Below, piece by piece: positions 1 through 8,989 of a stretch of 24,299 nt of DNA. Source of the DNA: Thiomicrorhabdus sp034722175 (GTDB lineage: Bacteria; Pseudomonadota; Gammaproteobacteria; Thiomicrospirales; Thiomicrospiraceae); assembly GCA_034722175.1 (NCBI GenBank), contig JAYENR010000030.1, positions 1 through 24,299 on the forward strand. Reading direction: 5' to 3'. A model generated the notes under the pieces. It was not told where the DNA came from and ran no database searches. It worked only from the letters and a program-made list of their open reading frames with translations. Position 1 is the stretch's first letter; each line of letters starts with the position of its first letter. The position numbers and the translations under genes are program-made.

Positions 1-525
1 AAACCCACTGCCTTTTTCATTGACCGCTGCTAAACGACTATCAGGCGTGGTCGGTGAGACTAAGAAAATACGATCTAATTCGTGGGTTTGTAAAGCCTCT
101 AAATACCCAGAACTCTCTTCAGGAGGCATATCAACCGTTAGAACCGCATCCACACCAACAGACATCGCCGCTTCAGCAAAGTTTGCATAACCTTCTGCTT
201 CAACTGGATTTAGATACCCCATCAAAATAATGGGCGTTTCGGCATCTGCCATACGGAACTCACGCACCATCTCCAAAACATCATCCAGGCTTACGTTATG
301 TTCCAAAGCACGCTCAACGGCTTTTTGAATCACCGGACCATCTGCCATTGGATCAGAAAATGGCACACCTAACTCCAACATGTCCGCACCCTTATTTACC
401 AAACGGTGCATCAGGTCAACAGTTGCACTTGGTCGAGGATCGCCAGCCGTGATGTAAGGAATCAAAGCCGTCTTGCCCTGTGCTTTAAGTTCTGCGAATG
501 TCTCTTCAATTCTACCCATTTCCAT
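1..525 (-). CDS. trpA: Tryptophan synthase alpha chain (3' end outside window)
   Basis: Converts indole-3-glycerol phosphate to indole and glyceraldehyde-3-phosphate, working in the cytoplasm as the partner of TrpB. The first 175 residues are present; the family is about 268 residues long, so roughly the last third lies beyond the left edge. The LELGVPFSDP segment carries the catalytic Glu (E51) and is followed by the second catalytic Asp (D62) in MADGP. I chose the ATG at 525 because an AGGA ribosome site lies six bases upstream; an in-frame ATG at 519 is the alternative and would match the usual N-terminus equally well. The start lies 8 bases after the trpB stop, so the gene is the tail of the trpF-trpB-trpA operon. 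Confidence 0.97.
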   Translation of the reverse strand, partial: MEMGRIEETFAELKAQGKTALIPYITAGDPRPSATVDLMHRLVNKGADMLELGVPFSDPMADGPVIQKAVERALEHNVSLDDVLEMVREFRMADAETPIILMGYLNPVEAEGYANFAEAAMSVGVDAVLTVDMPPEESSGYLEALQTHELDRIFLVSPTTPDSRLAAVNEKGSGF

Positions 526-533
526 AATCAATC

Positions 534-1739
534 CTAAAACTCAAAGCCTTCAATTTGTGCAATCGTATTCATATCTTTATCACCACGACCGGATAGGTTC
601 ACAATAATAACTTGATCTGAACTCATAGTCGGTGCCAACTTGGTTGCATAAGCAATCGCGTGACTTGATTCAAGTGCCGGGATAATCCCTTCATAGCGGG
701 TTAAATCTCTAAAACCTTGCAACGCTTCTTCATCGTCAATCGCCACATAGTTCACACGACCAATATCTTTTAACCAAGCATGCTCAGGCCCTACACCTGG
801 GTAATCCAGGCCTGCTGAGATTGAGTGTGTTCCTAAGATTTGACCATTCTTATCTTGCATTAAATAAGTACGGTTACCATGTAACACACCTGGCGTACCT
901 TTACATAAAGGCGCCGCATGCTCACCGGTTTCTAAACCGTGCCCTGCGGGTTCAACACCATACATGACTACTTTTTCATCCGGCAAAAACTTATGAAACA
1001 GACCAATGGCATTCGATCCACCGCCGACACAAGCAATCAATGCATCCGGTAGCTTACCTTCTTTTTCTAGAATCTGAGCACGTGCTTCTTCACCAATCAC
1101 CGATTGGAAATCACGAACCATCGCAGGATAAGGATGCGGGCCTGACACCGTACCGATAATGTAGAAAGTGTCATCAACATTGGTTACCCAATCACGCATC
1201 GCTTCGTTTAACGCATCTTTTAGAGTACGAGAACCTGATTCAACGGCCACAACGGTTGCGCCTAACATTTTCATTCGAGCCACATTCGGTGCCTGACGAA
1301 CCACATCGTCTGCCCCCATATACACCACACACTCTAATCCAAGACGTGCCGCAACGGTTGCACTCGCTACACCGTGTTGCCCCGCCCCCGTTTCGGCGAT
1401 AATACGTGTCTTACCTAAACGTTTTGCTAATAAGGCCTGACCAATCGTGTTATTTACCTTATGAGCACCCGTATGGTTTAAGTCTTCACGCTTTAAATAG
1501 ATTTTTGCCCCACCCAACTCTTTTGACCAGCGTTCTGCATAATAAAGTGGCGTTGGACGACCAACATAGTCACGTAAGTCATCCGCTAATTCACTCAAAA
1601 ATGCGGGATCATTTTTAACACTTTCATACTCTTGATCTAACTGCTCTAAGGCCGCCATCAATGTTTCAGGTGCAAAAATACCACCGTATGACCCAAAGTG
1701 ACCATGCTCATCGGGGAATTTGGAAAAATCGATTGTCAT
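534..1739 (-). CDS. trpB: Tryptophan synthase beta chain
   Basis: PLP enzyme that condenses indole with serine to give tryptophan, in the alpha2-beta2 complex with TrpA. The protein has 401 residues, a normal full length. Visible landmarks are the PLP lysine K94 in HTGAHKVNN, the catalytic glutamate E116 in AETGAGQHG, and the phosphate-binding GGGSN loop at 239-243. The start ATG overlaps the trpF stop codon as ATGA, which implies translational coupling. Nothing is unusual in the sequence. Confidence 0.98.
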   Translation of the reverse strand: MTIDFSKFPDEHGHFGSYGGIFAPETLMAALEQLDQEYESVKNDPAFLSELADDLRDYVGRPTPLYYAERWSKELGGAKIYLKREDLNHTGAHKVNNTIGQALLAKRLGKTRIIAETGAGQHGVASATVAARLGLECVVYMGADDVVRQAPNVARMKMLGATVVAVESGSRTLKDALNEAMRDWVTNVDDTFYIIGTVSGPHPYPAMVRDFQSVIGEEARAQILEKEGKLPDALIACVGGGSNAIGLFHKFLPDEKVVMYGVEPAGHGLETGEHAAPLCKGTPGVLHGNRTYLMQDKNGQILGTHSISAGLDYPGVGPEHAWLKDIGRVNYVAIDDEEALQGFRDLTRYEGIIPALESSHAIAYATKLAPTMSSDQVIIVNLSGRGDKDMNTIAQIEGFEF

Positions 1740-2371
1740 TCAACTGTACTCATTACTTGTTGCATAAATAATTTCACTTTATCAGCGGACTTAAGCCCTT
1801 TACTGGCTTCAACACCCCCACTGATATCCACCGCCCAAGGCTGGACAGTCTGTATAGCTTGCTTTACATTTTCAGCTTTTAAACCGCCAGCTAAGATAAT
1901 CGGCTTACTGAACTCTTGTGGCACCCAGCCCCAATTAAACTGCTCGCCTGTACCACCAGGCACACCCGGTTTATACGCATCCAGTAAAATGCCACAAGCG
2001 GATTCAAACTGGATAGCAATTTCATTTAAATCTGTCGTTTCCTGCATACGAATCGCTTTCATATACGGCAAGCCAAACTGCTCACAAAATCCAGAGGATT
2101 CATCACCGTGAAACTGCAAAAGATCAACTTGCACCTTGGCTAACACGGCTTTGACGTAATCCACTTGCGGATTCACAAACAGAGCCGTTTTAGTCACAAA
2201 CGCAGGCAAAGCTTTAGCAATTAAACAGGCCTGCTCAATCTCAACATGACGCGGACTTGGTTCATAAAACACCAAACCAATTGAATCCGCACCACTATTG
2301 GCAACCATTAAGCCGTCTGCCACATTAGTAATACCGCAGATTTTAACACGGGTTCGGGTCTTTACTGACAT
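1736..2371 (-). CDS. trpF: Phosphoribosylanthranilate isomerase
   Basis: Performs the Amadori rearrangement of phosphoribosylanthranilate in tryptophan synthesis. The KICGIT motif carries the catalytic Cys (C12), and the catalytic Asp is in AVDISGGVE (D182). LAGGL and SGGVE form the phosphate-binding loops of the TIM barrel. Two starts are possible: ATG at 2371 and GTG at 2377, both near a GAGGTG ribosome site. I chose the ATG. It overlaps the end of truA by 10 bases, and the 3' end overlaps trpB by 4 bases. The length of 211 residues is typical. The gene contains a CAGGCCTG motif at 2226-2233. Confidence 0.96.
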   Translation of the reverse strand: MSVKTRTRVKICGITNVADGLMVANSGADSIGLVFYEPSPRHVEIEQACLIAKALPAFVTKTALFVNPQVDYVKAVLAKVQVDLLQFHGDESSGFCEQFGLPYMKAIRMQETTDLNEIAIQFESACGILLDAYKPGVPGGTGEQFNWGWVPQEFSKPIILAGGLKAENVKQAIQTVQPWAVDISGGVEASKGLKSADKVKLFMQQVMSTVE

Positions 2372-3156
2372 TGCCACAACACCTCATCTAACTTAACCCG
2401 TGGGATTTCGTATTTTTCAGGGTACAACGCATTGACAAAATAGAGACCAAATGCAGGAGCCGTTGGCCCCGCTTTGGTTCGATCTTGAATAGCTAATAGT
2501 TCAGAGACCCATTCAACTGGTCGATCACCACGTCCAACCTCCATCAAGGTTCCGGCGATATTACGCACCATATGATGTAAAAAGGCATTCGCTTGAATAT
2601 CAATCAAGACGAAATCACCTTGACGACTCACCTTAATCGACTGGACCTCACGATTCGCATGAGAAGCCTGGCAAGCTGAAGCTCTAAAAGATTGGTAGTC
2701 CTGCTCACCCAATAAAGCTTGTGCAGCTAAGTGCATCCGATTTTCATCCAATGGCACCGGCTCCCAAGTCGCTCGATGTGCCAATACCGCAGAGTGCACG
2801 TCACGATTATAGATCACGTAGCGATATTGACGCGCCACTGCAGAGAAACGTGCATGAAACTCAATATCTATCGGTTTTGCCCAAGCAATACGAATGTCAA
2901 ACGGCAGCTTGGTATTAGCACCGCGCACCCAAGCCAAAGTTTTGCGTTCCGCTTTGGTATCAAAATGTACAATCTGGCCAACAGAGTGAACTCCCGTATC
3001 GGTTCGCCCCGCACATTGAATCGTTACAGGCTCATTGGCTATTGAGGAGATCGCTCGCTCAACATGCCCCTGCACCGATTCACACTCTATTTGACGTTGC
3101 CAACCACAGTAATTTGTACCCTGGTATTCAACACACAATGCGACTCTATTATGCAA
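2362..3156 (-). CDS. truA: tRNA pseudouridine(38-40) synthase TruA
   Basis: Isomerises uridines 38-40 in the anticodon arm of tRNAs. The catalytic aspartate is D53 in CAGRTDTGVHS, and the N-terminal YQGTNYCGWQRQ segment is the usual TruA opening. The length of 264 residues matches the family. The start appears to be TTG at 3156, since no ATG or GTG is available upstream of the conserved opening in this frame; a weak AGG lies eight bases before it. The gene starts 19 bases after asd and overlaps trpF. The asd-truA-trpF-trpB-trpA order is the standard gammaproteobacterial one, although fimV, which often sits between asd and truA, is absent. Confidence 0.95.
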   Translation of the reverse strand: MHNRVALCVEYQGTNYCGWQRQIECESVQGHVERAISSIANEPVTIQCAGRTDTGVHSVGQIVHFDTKAERKTLAWVRGANTKLPFDIRIAWAKPIDIEFHARFSAVARQYRYVIYNRDVHSAVLAHRATWEPVPLDENRMHLAAQALLGEQDYQSFRASACQASHANREVQSIKVSRQGDFVLIDIQANAFLHHMVRNIAGTLMEVGRGDRPVEWVSELLAIQDRTKAGPTAPAFGLYFVNALYPEKYEIPRVKLDEVLWQCQ

Positions 3157-3175
3157 TTTTTTAACCTAACCGAAA

Positions 3176-4198
3176 CTAAATGTATTTTTCGATTAACAGT
3201 TCAGCGATCTGAACGGTATTGGTTGCGGCACCTTTACGAACATTATCAGCCACTACCCAGATATTTAATCCGTTTTCAGTTGAAATATCTTCACGTACTC
3301 GCCCTACATAGACAGGATTTGTATCTGCCGCATCGGTTACCGCAGTTGGGTAGCCACCATCAACATGCTCATCAATCAGCACCACACCATCCGCTTTTTC
3401 AAATAACGCTTTAGCTTCTGCAGCGGTAATCTTCTTGTCTGTTTCGATATGAACCGCTTCACTGTGACCGTAGAACACTGGCACACGAACAGCCGTTGGG
3501 TTAACCAAGATTTTATCATCGCCCATGATTTTCTTAGTTTCCCACACCATTTTCATCTCTTCTTTGGTGTAGCCATTCTCCATAAACACATCAATCTGTG
3601 GAATACAGTTGAATGCGATTTGCTTAGGATAAACATGAGCTTCAACGGGTTTCATATTTAAAAGGCCAGCGGTTTGTTTTGCCAACTCTTCAATCGCTTC
3701 ATTACCTGAACCTGATACGGCTTGATAAGTCGAAACATTGATACGACTGATTCCAACTGCATCATAAATAGGCTTAAGCGCAACCAACATCTGAATCGTT
3801 GAGCAGTTAGGATTGGCAATGATTCCACGCGTTTTATAACCTGCAACCGCATCCGGATTGACTTCAGGCACAACTAACGGAATGTCATCGTCATAACGAA
3901 ATTCTGAGGTGTTATCAACGACGACACACCCAGCTTCCGCAGCTTTTGGAGCATAGATTTTAGAGATACTTGCACCGGGCGAAAACAGACCAATTTGTAC
4001 TTTTGAAAAATCAAACGTTTCAAGGTCTTCAACTTTGACCCACCCACCATTAAATTCGATTTTTTTACCCGCTGAACGACTACTTGCTAAAGGGTATAAC
4101 TTTCCAACCGGAAAATTACGCTCTTCTAACACTTTTAAGATGGTTTTCCCAACTGCGCCTGTCGCACCTACAACGGCAATATCGTACAACTTTGTCAT
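3176..4198 (-). CDS. asd: Aspartate-semialdehyde dehydrogenase
   Basis: NADPH-dependent reduction of aspartyl phosphate to aspartate semialdehyde, the branch point to lysine, diaminopimelate, threonine and methionine. The N-terminal GATGAVG (11-17) is the dinucleotide-binding loop. The catalytic Cys is C132 in NPNCSTIQM, and the substrate-binding Arg and His (R238, H245) lie in the RVPVFYGHSEAVH region. At 340 residues it belongs to the shorter Asd class also found in Pseudomonas and Gram-positives. An AGGA ribosome site precedes the ATG. Confidence 0.97.
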   Translation of the reverse strand: MTKLYDIAVVGATGAVGKTILKVLEERNFPVGKLYPLASSRSAGKKIEFNGGWVKVEDLETFDFSKVQIGLFSPGASISKIYAPKAAEAGCVVVDNTSEFRYDDDIPLVVPEVNPDAVAGYKTRGIIANPNCSTIQMLVALKPIYDAVGISRINVSTYQAVSGSGNEAIEELAKQTAGLLNMKPVEAHVYPKQIAFNCIPQIDVFMENGYTKEEMKMVWETKKIMGDDKILVNPTAVRVPVFYGHSEAVHIETDKKITAAEAKALFEKADGVVLIDEHVDGGYPTAVTDAADTNPVYVGRVREDISTENGLNIWVVADNVRKGAATNTVQIAELLIEKYI

Positions 4199-4219
4199 GA
4201 TCTCTTTTCCTAACTTAAT

Positions 4220-4240
4220 GACAGCTCTTTAAAAGCTGTC
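4220..4240. other. Small hairpin in the bactofilin-asd intergenic gap
   Basis: GACAGCT and AGCTGTC form a perfect 7-bp stem around a 7-base AT loop, about 20 bases upstream of the asd start. No T-run follows it on the minus strand, so it is not a convincing intrinsic terminator; it would lie in the asd leader RNA. Confidence 0.35.
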
Positions 4241-4282
4241 CAATCAACTGTAATATTTTTTATTCTTGTATTTTTTAACGTG

Positions 4283-4741
4283 TTATAGAGATGATTTTCC
4301 TTGCTCTAAACCTTCACTATTATCTTGTAAACTTGCAGGGGGATCAGACTTCATCGCATCAGGCAGACTTACAATTAAGCCCCCTTCCGTCAACTCTCGG
4401 CTTTCACCAATAAATTTGCCACCTGCCTCAATCGTCATCTCACCAGAGATTAGTTCACCAATTAACTTACCCGTGGCCAAGATATCAATGCGTTCGCAAG
4501 CAACTTTACCCTCTAAAACACCACTTAACACCACAGTTCGCGCTTTAACAAAACCTTTAACCTCACCTTGAACACCAATTGATAGATCAAATTGACTTTC
4601 AATTCGGCCGTCAATTCGGCCATCAACATGAAGAGGACCGGCTAGTTCGCTGAATTCGCCACTAAAGACACACCCCGGTGCAATAATTGTTTTTCCACCT
4701 TCTGCACGCGCTCGTTTACGACCTGACTTAAAGAACCCCAT
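4283..4741 (-). CDS. Bactofilin-family polymer protein
   Basis: Polymerising cytoskeletal protein of the bactofilin (DUF583/CcmA) family, 152 residues. A short basic N-terminus (FKSGRKRAR) precedes a right-handed beta-helix core seen as glycine-punctuated repeats (about residues 15-120: GGKTIIAPGCVFSGEF, LHVDGRIDGRIES, LSIGVQGEVKG, VVLSGVLEGKV, LIGELISGEM). The start ATG has an AGGGG ribosome site five bases upstream, inside the preceding M23 peptidase gene. The two genes overlap by 100 bases in different frames. Bactofilins commonly scaffold a partner M23 endopeptidase (H. pylori CcmA with Csd1 is the known example), so a role in cell shape at the inner membrane is likely. Confidence 0.9.
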   Translation of the reverse strand: MGFFKSGRKRARAEGGKTIIAPGCVFSGEFSELAGPLHVDGRIDGRIESQFDLSIGVQGEVKGFVKARTVVLSGVLEGKVACERIDILATGKLIGELISGEMTIEAGGKFIGESRELTEGGLIVSLPDAMKSDPPASLQDNSEGLEQGKSSL

Positions 4742-5622
4742 GGCACCCCTTTTACCTCTTCAAAAACGCTATCATAATTTTGTAAATTCCAAGTCACAAA
4801 CGGACCTGGATCAAGCTTTCGCTGCACAAAAGAGACTTCATAATGTAAATGATTTCCAGAAGACAGGCCTGTTGAACCGATTCCGGCAATCACTTGACCT
4901 TGTTTCACAAACTCACCCGTCTTAACATCCAAGCGACTTAAGTGACCATAATGCGTCTTAAACCCATTGGCGTGCGACACAATAATGTAGTTACCAAAAC
5001 CACTTTTCTTATGATAGCCCGCATACTCAACCACACCATCGGCAGTCGAAATCACCGGCGCACCCTTCTCACCGCGGTAATCAATCCCTCGATGAAACTG
5101 TTTTGTGCCCTTGACTGGATGAGTGCGCCAGCCATAAGAACTGCTGACACCCACAAAATTCTGAACTGGTCTACCGTTGGGAATCATCTCCAACATCATG
5201 CCTTTACCCAAAGCACTCAATTGAACCAATTTCACTCGGTCTTCCACCGCTTTAATCGGCTCTTCCAAACTATTACTGGTTCCAATCAACTCTTCCAAAC
5301 CTTGAAGAGTCTGATCTAAAAATTCAGCTTGCTTGGTTTTATTTGCCAGCTCTTGCTCTAACAGACGTTTTTCTGAACTCAGGTGAATATAATCCCCCTT
5401 CTTTTCAGTCAACGCAGTTTCATAGCCTTGAACCGCAGCACGATGCTGAGCTTCTATCTCTTCGGCTTGAGTTGATAACCACCAAATAGTGGTTGCTCCC
5501 CCTGCCCAGATCAATACAAACAGCAGAACTAAGAACCAAGCAAAACGTTTGAAAAACTGTTTAAACGAATAGGAGCGTGCGCCATGCACATCACTAATGG
5601 TGATGGTAAAGTGATTTCTCAT
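4642..5622 (-). CDS. Membrane-anchored M23 peptidoglycan endopeptidase
   Basis: Zinc metallopeptidase predicted to cut peptidoglycan cross-bridges in the periplasm. A basic cytoplasmic tip is followed by one membrane helix (about 29-50) and a charged, probably coiled-coil stretch (55-112). The LytM domain occupies about 157-275. Zinc ligands H177 and D181 (HRGID) and H260 (HLH) are present, with H227 (HYGH) as the catalytic histidine, so the site looks active. The last 34 residues overlap the bactofilin gene out of frame. Length 326 residues. The start lacks a strong ribosome site. Position between leuB and asd suggests it was inserted into, or retained within, the amino-acid gene chain. Confidence 0.93.
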   Translation of the reverse strand: MRNHFTITISDVHGARSYSFKQFFKRFAWFLVLLFVLIWAGGATTIWWLSTQAEEIEAQHRAAVQGYETALTEKKGDYIHLSSEKRLLEQELANKTKQAEFLDQTLQGLEELIGTSNSLEEPIKAVEDRVKLVQLSALGKGMMLEMIPNGRPVQNFVGVSSSYGWRTHPVKGTKQFHRGIDYRGEKGAPVISTADGVVEYAGYHKKSGFGNYIIVSHANGFKTHYGHLSRLDVKTGEFVKQGQVIAGIGSTGLSSGNHLHYEVSFVQRKLDPGPFVTWNLQNYDSVFEEVKGVPWGSLSQVVNERVQKVEKQLLHRGVSLVANSAN

Positions 5623-5665
5623 TTCAGATTATTCAGCCAACAACTGCACACAAAGGGTCAAAGCC

Positions 5666-6739
5666 TTAAAGTGCTGCAACAACCGCATCACCCATCTCGC
5701 TACACGATACTTGAGTCATACCTTCAGAGAAGATATCACCTGTACGCAGACCTTGATCTAATACACTTCCAACTGCATTTTCAATTTTAACTGCTAGATC
5801 TTCACGACCTAAGGAGTAACGCAACATCATCGCCGCAGACAAAATAGTTGCCAAAGGGTTTGCTAAGTTTTGACCTGCGATATCTGGAGCAGAACCGTGA
5901 CTTGGCTCATACATACCTTTATTGTTTGCATCTAAAGATGCAGAAGCTAGCATACCGATAGAGCCTGTTAACATTGAAGCTTCATCCGACAAGATGTCAC
6001 CAAACATATTACCCGTTACCATTACGTCAAACTGTTTAGGGTTTAGAACCAACTGCATAGCCGCGTTATCCACGTACATGTGATTCACTTCTACTTCTGG
6101 ATATTCGGGTGCGATTTCGTCTACGATTTCACGCCATAGCTCGGTTACTTCAAGAACATTTGCTTTATCCACAGAAGTTAGCTTTTTATTACGCTTCATT
6201 GCCGCTTGGAAAGCAACATGTGCGATACGTTTGATCTCTGATTCAGAGTAAACATAGGTGTTGTAACCTTGGCGCTCACCGTTTTCTAAGGTACGCACAC
6301 CACGTGGCTGACCGAAGTAGATTCCACCCGTTAATTCACGAACAATCAGAATATCTAGACCTGCCACCACTTCTGGCTTAAGGGTTGATGCATCAGCAAG
6401 CTGTGGATATAAAAATGCTGGACGCAGGTTAGCAAATAACTGCATTTCTGAACGTAGACGTAACAGTCCTTTTTCAGGACGTACCGAGATATCTAAAGAT
6501 TCCCATTTGTATCCCCCAACCGCACCAAGCAGCACAGCATCCGCTGCGTGTGCTTTAGCCATAGTTTCATCTGCCAATGGGATACCATGAGCATCGTAAG
6601 CCGCACCACCAACAAGATCTTCCGTCATGCTAATATCTAAGTTATCAGATACCTTTAATGCTTCTAAAACTTTTACCGCTTCTGCAGTAATCTCAGGACC
6701 AATACCATCACCAGGTAAAATCAATACTTCTTGTGTCAT
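5666..6739 (-). CDS. leuB: 3-Isopropylmalate dehydrogenase
   Basis: NAD-dependent oxidative decarboxylation of 3-isopropylmalate, the third leucine-specific step. The protein has 357 residues. The nucleotide-site opening LPGDGIGPE (8-16), the substrate arginine cluster in LLRLRSEM (92-99), and metal/substrate residues D224 (YVDNAAMQL), D248 and D252 (FGDILSDEASM) are present. It follows leuD by 63 bases; that gap contains one CAGGCCTG motif. The M23 peptidase gene begins 43 bases downstream. Confidence 0.98.
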   Translation of the reverse strand: MTQEVLILPGDGIGPEITAEAVKVLEALKVSDNLDISMTEDLVGGAAYDAHGIPLADETMAKAHAADAVLLGAVGGYKWESLDISVRPEKGLLRLRSEMQLFANLRPAFLYPQLADASTLKPEVVAGLDILIVRELTGGIYFGQPRGVRTLENGERQGYNTYVYSESEIKRIAHVAFQAAMKRNKKLTSVDKANVLEVTELWREIVDEIAPEYPEVEVNHMYVDNAAMQLVLNPKQFDVMVTGNMFGDILSDEASMLTGSIGMLASASLDANNKGMYEPSHGSAPDIAGQNLANPLATILSAAMMLRYSLGREDLAVKIENAVGSVLDQGLRTGDIFSEGMTQVSCSEMGDAVVAAL

Positions 6740-6802
6740 TTCTAAATACTCTTAAATTTTAGATTCTTAAATTCGTTTTCAAACCCAACAGGCCTGGTTA
6801 AA

Positions 6803-7447
6803 TTATTTACCAGCAAATAGCCATGGTGCAGTCTGTCTTCTCTTCTCTTCGTAAGCTTTAATATCCGCTTCATGCTGAAGGGTTAAACCGATATCATCCA
6901 AGCCGTTTAACAAACAGTGACGACGAAAGCTATCCACTTCAAATGCAATTATTTCACCATTTGGCTTCACAATCTGCTGGTTCTCTAAATCAACCGTTAA
7001 CTCATACCCCTCTTGAGCATGCACTTCGTTAAATAGATCATCAACGGTAGCGTCATCCAAAACAATCGGAATAATACCGTTTTTAAAACAGTTATTAAAA
7101 AAGATATCCGCAAAACTTGGCGCGATCACCACATCAAACCCGTAATCTTTAAGCGCCCAAGGCGCGTGCTCACGACTTGAACCACAACCAAAATTCTCAC
7201 GAGCCAATAGAATTTTCGTCCCCTGATAACGGGCTTGGTTCAATACAAACTCTTTGCGTAACGGGCGAGCAGAGTTATCTGCATCTGGCTCACCGACATC
7301 TTCATAACGCCACTCATCAAACAAGTTAGGGCCAAAACCACTACGCTTGATAGACTTTAAAAACTGTTTTGGGATGATCGCATCCGTATCCACATTCGCG
7401 CGATCCATCGGTGCCACAATGGCGGTCATTTTTACAAACTTTTCCAT
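6803..7447 (-). CDS. leuD: 3-Isopropylmalate dehydratase small subunit
   Basis: Swivelling small subunit of isopropylmalate isomerase, forming the complex with LeuC. The opening MEKFVKMTAIVAPMDRANVD and the NFGCGSSREHAPW motif are diagnostic. Length 214 residues is typical of the proteobacterial form. A purine-rich GGGAGAGAG stretch lies immediately before the ATG. It lies 15 bases after leuC in the same operon. Confidence 0.98.
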   Translation of the reverse strand: MEKFVKMTAIVAPMDRANVDTDAIIPKQFLKSIKRSGFGPNLFDEWRYEDVGEPDADNSARPLRKEFVLNQARYQGTKILLARENFGCGSSREHAPWALKDYGFDVVIAPSFADIFFNNCFKNGIIPIVLDDATVDDLFNEVHAQEGYELTVDLENQQIVKPNGEIIAFEVDSFRRHCLLNGLDDIGLTLQHEADIKAYEEKRRQTAPWLFAGK

Positions 7448-7462
7448 CTCTCTCTCCCGCCT

Positions 7463-8878
7463 TTATAGGTAATCACGAACATCAACAAAGTGGCCAGCCA
7501 CTGCAGCAGCCGCCGCCATCTCAGGACTCACTAGGTGGGTGCGTCCACCCGCTCCCTGACGACCTTCAAAATTACGGTTCGAGGTTGAGGCACAGTGTTT
7601 ACCAGTCGGTAACTTATCCGCGTTCATAGCCAAACACATCGAACAACCCGGATTACGCCACTCAAAACCGGCTTCAATAAAGATCTTATCTAGACCTTCT
7701 TGTTCCGCTTGCTGTTTAACCAGACCAGAACCAGGAACCGCTAAGGCCTGCTCAACCTTATCCGAAACTTTTTTACCTTTTAATACTGCTGCGGCAGCAC
7801 GAAAATCTTCAATACGTGAATTAGTACAAGAACCAATAAAGATGTAATCAACCGGAATATCTTTTACCGCAGTATCAGCCTCTAGCCCCATATAGGTCAG
7901 AGCACGTCGAATACCGTCAGCCTTCACAGCATCATCTTCGTTTGCTGGATTTGGAATAATGCCATTTACATCCAACACCATTTCTGGAGAGGTCCCCCAA
8001 GTAACTTGCGGCTCAATCGCTGCACCATCAATTTCAACAACGGTATCGAATACGGCATCTGCATCAGATTTTAGATCCATCCAAGCGGTAACCGCAGCAT
8101 CCCACTCATCACCTTTCGGTGCGTAAGGACGACCTTGCACATACTCAACTGTTTTTTCATCTACAGCGACTAAGCCAACACGTGCGCCAGCCTCAATTGC
8201 CATATTACAAACCGTCATACGGCCTTCTAAAGACATATCACGAAATACTTGACCACCGAATTCAATCGCATGACCGTTTCCACCCGCCGTACCGATTTTA
8301 CCAATAATGGCTAAAACCACATCTTTTGGGCTAACACCTGGCTGAAGCTGACCTTCAACCTTAACCAGCATGTTTTTCATTTTTTTCTGAATCAGGCACT
8401 GAGTCGCTAAAACGTGCTCAACTTCAGACGTACCCACACCATGTGCTAACGCACCTAATGCACCATGCGTTGCGGTATGCGAATCACCACAGACCAATGT
8501 CATACCAGGCAGGGTCGCCCCCTCTTCTGGACCGACAACATGCACAATACCTTGACGAATATCACCCATAGCAAACTCGGTAATGCCGAACTCACGTGCA
8601 TTCATACCTAATGTTTCAACCTGAATACGTGAAACTGGGTCAGTAATACTCTCCACACCACCGGTTAAATCCGTGGTTGGAACGTTATGATCTGGCGTTG
8701 CCAAGTTAGTATCAATGCGCCAAGGCTTGCGGTTTGCCATACGCAGACCCTCAAACGCCTGTGGTGAAGTTACTTCATGCAGAAGCTGGCGATCAATATA
8801 AATTAAAGCCGTTCCATCCTCTTCCTGACGCACCACATGTGCATCCCACAATTTATCGTATAAAGTCTTTGCTGACAT
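7463..8878 (-). CDS. leuC: 3-Isopropylmalate dehydratase large subunit
   Basis: Catalytic [4Fe-4S] subunit of isopropylmalate isomerase. Cluster cysteines C351 (GSCTNSR), C412 and C415 (NPGCSMC) are present, and GDSHTATHGALG is the aconitase-family signature. The open frame extends 14 codons further upstream, but the ATG at 8878 gives the conserved N-terminus MSAKTLYDKLWDAH and a 471-residue protein, the usual size. The longer start would also fall upstream of the likely transcription start. First gene of leuCDB. Confidence 0.97.
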   Translation of the reverse strand: MSAKTLYDKLWDAHVVRQEEDGTALIYIDRQLLHEVTSPQAFEGLRMANRKPWRIDTNLATPDHNVPTTDLTGGVESITDPVSRIQVETLGMNAREFGITEFAMGDIRQGIVHVVGPEEGATLPGMTLVCGDSHTATHGALGALAHGVGTSEVEHVLATQCLIQKKMKNMLVKVEGQLQPGVSPKDVVLAIIGKIGTAGGNGHAIEFGGQVFRDMSLEGRMTVCNMAIEAGARVGLVAVDEKTVEYVQGRPYAPKGDEWDAAVTAWMDLKSDADAVFDTVVEIDGAAIEPQVTWGTSPEMVLDVNGIIPNPANEDDAVKADGIRRALTYMGLEADTAVKDIPVDYIFIGSCTNSRIEDFRAAAAVLKGKKVSDKVEQALAVPGSGLVKQQAEQEGLDKIFIEAGFEWRNPGCSMCLAMNADKLPTGKHCASTSNRNFEGRQGAGGRTHLVSPEMAAAAAVAGHFVDVRDYL

Positions 8879-8920
8879 CGCTCTTAACCTAACTGACGTA
8901 AAATTTAAAAATAGCTCCAA

Positions 8921-8948
8921 ATTATATCACTTCATCGCCCCAACTAAA
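8921..8948 (-). promoter_or_regulatory. Putative sigma70 promoter of leuCDB
   Basis: A perfect TATAAT (-10) on the minus strand at 8926-8921 lies about 43 bases before the leuC ATG. A weak TTTAGT (-35 candidate) is at 8948-8943 with a 16-base spacer. It lies in the divergent leuC/queE intergenic region and implies a leader of roughly 36 bases, so there is no room for a long peptide attenuator downstream of it. Confidence 0.5.
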
Positions 8949-8989
8949 GAGTAAAATACACGCAACATGAATCAATAAAGCAACGAATT

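Noticed and set aside
1698..2111. Plus-strand ORF of 137 codons
   Set aside because: It lies opposite trpF, whose coding is unambiguous.
4942..5319. Plus-strand ORF of 125 codons
   Set aside because: It is antisense to the M23 peptidase catalytic domain.
8879..8920. Upstream extension of leuC by 14 codons
   Set aside because: The extension is not part of conserved LeuC and runs back to the likely promoter; ATG at 8878 gives the standard N-terminus.
8952..8957. TAAAAT as a -10 box for queE
   Set aside because: No acceptable -35 hexamer at the right distance; too weak to list.
8879..8989. Leucine leader peptide or T-box attenuator before leuC
   Set aside because: The leader is too short and has no Leu-codon run or terminator hairpin.
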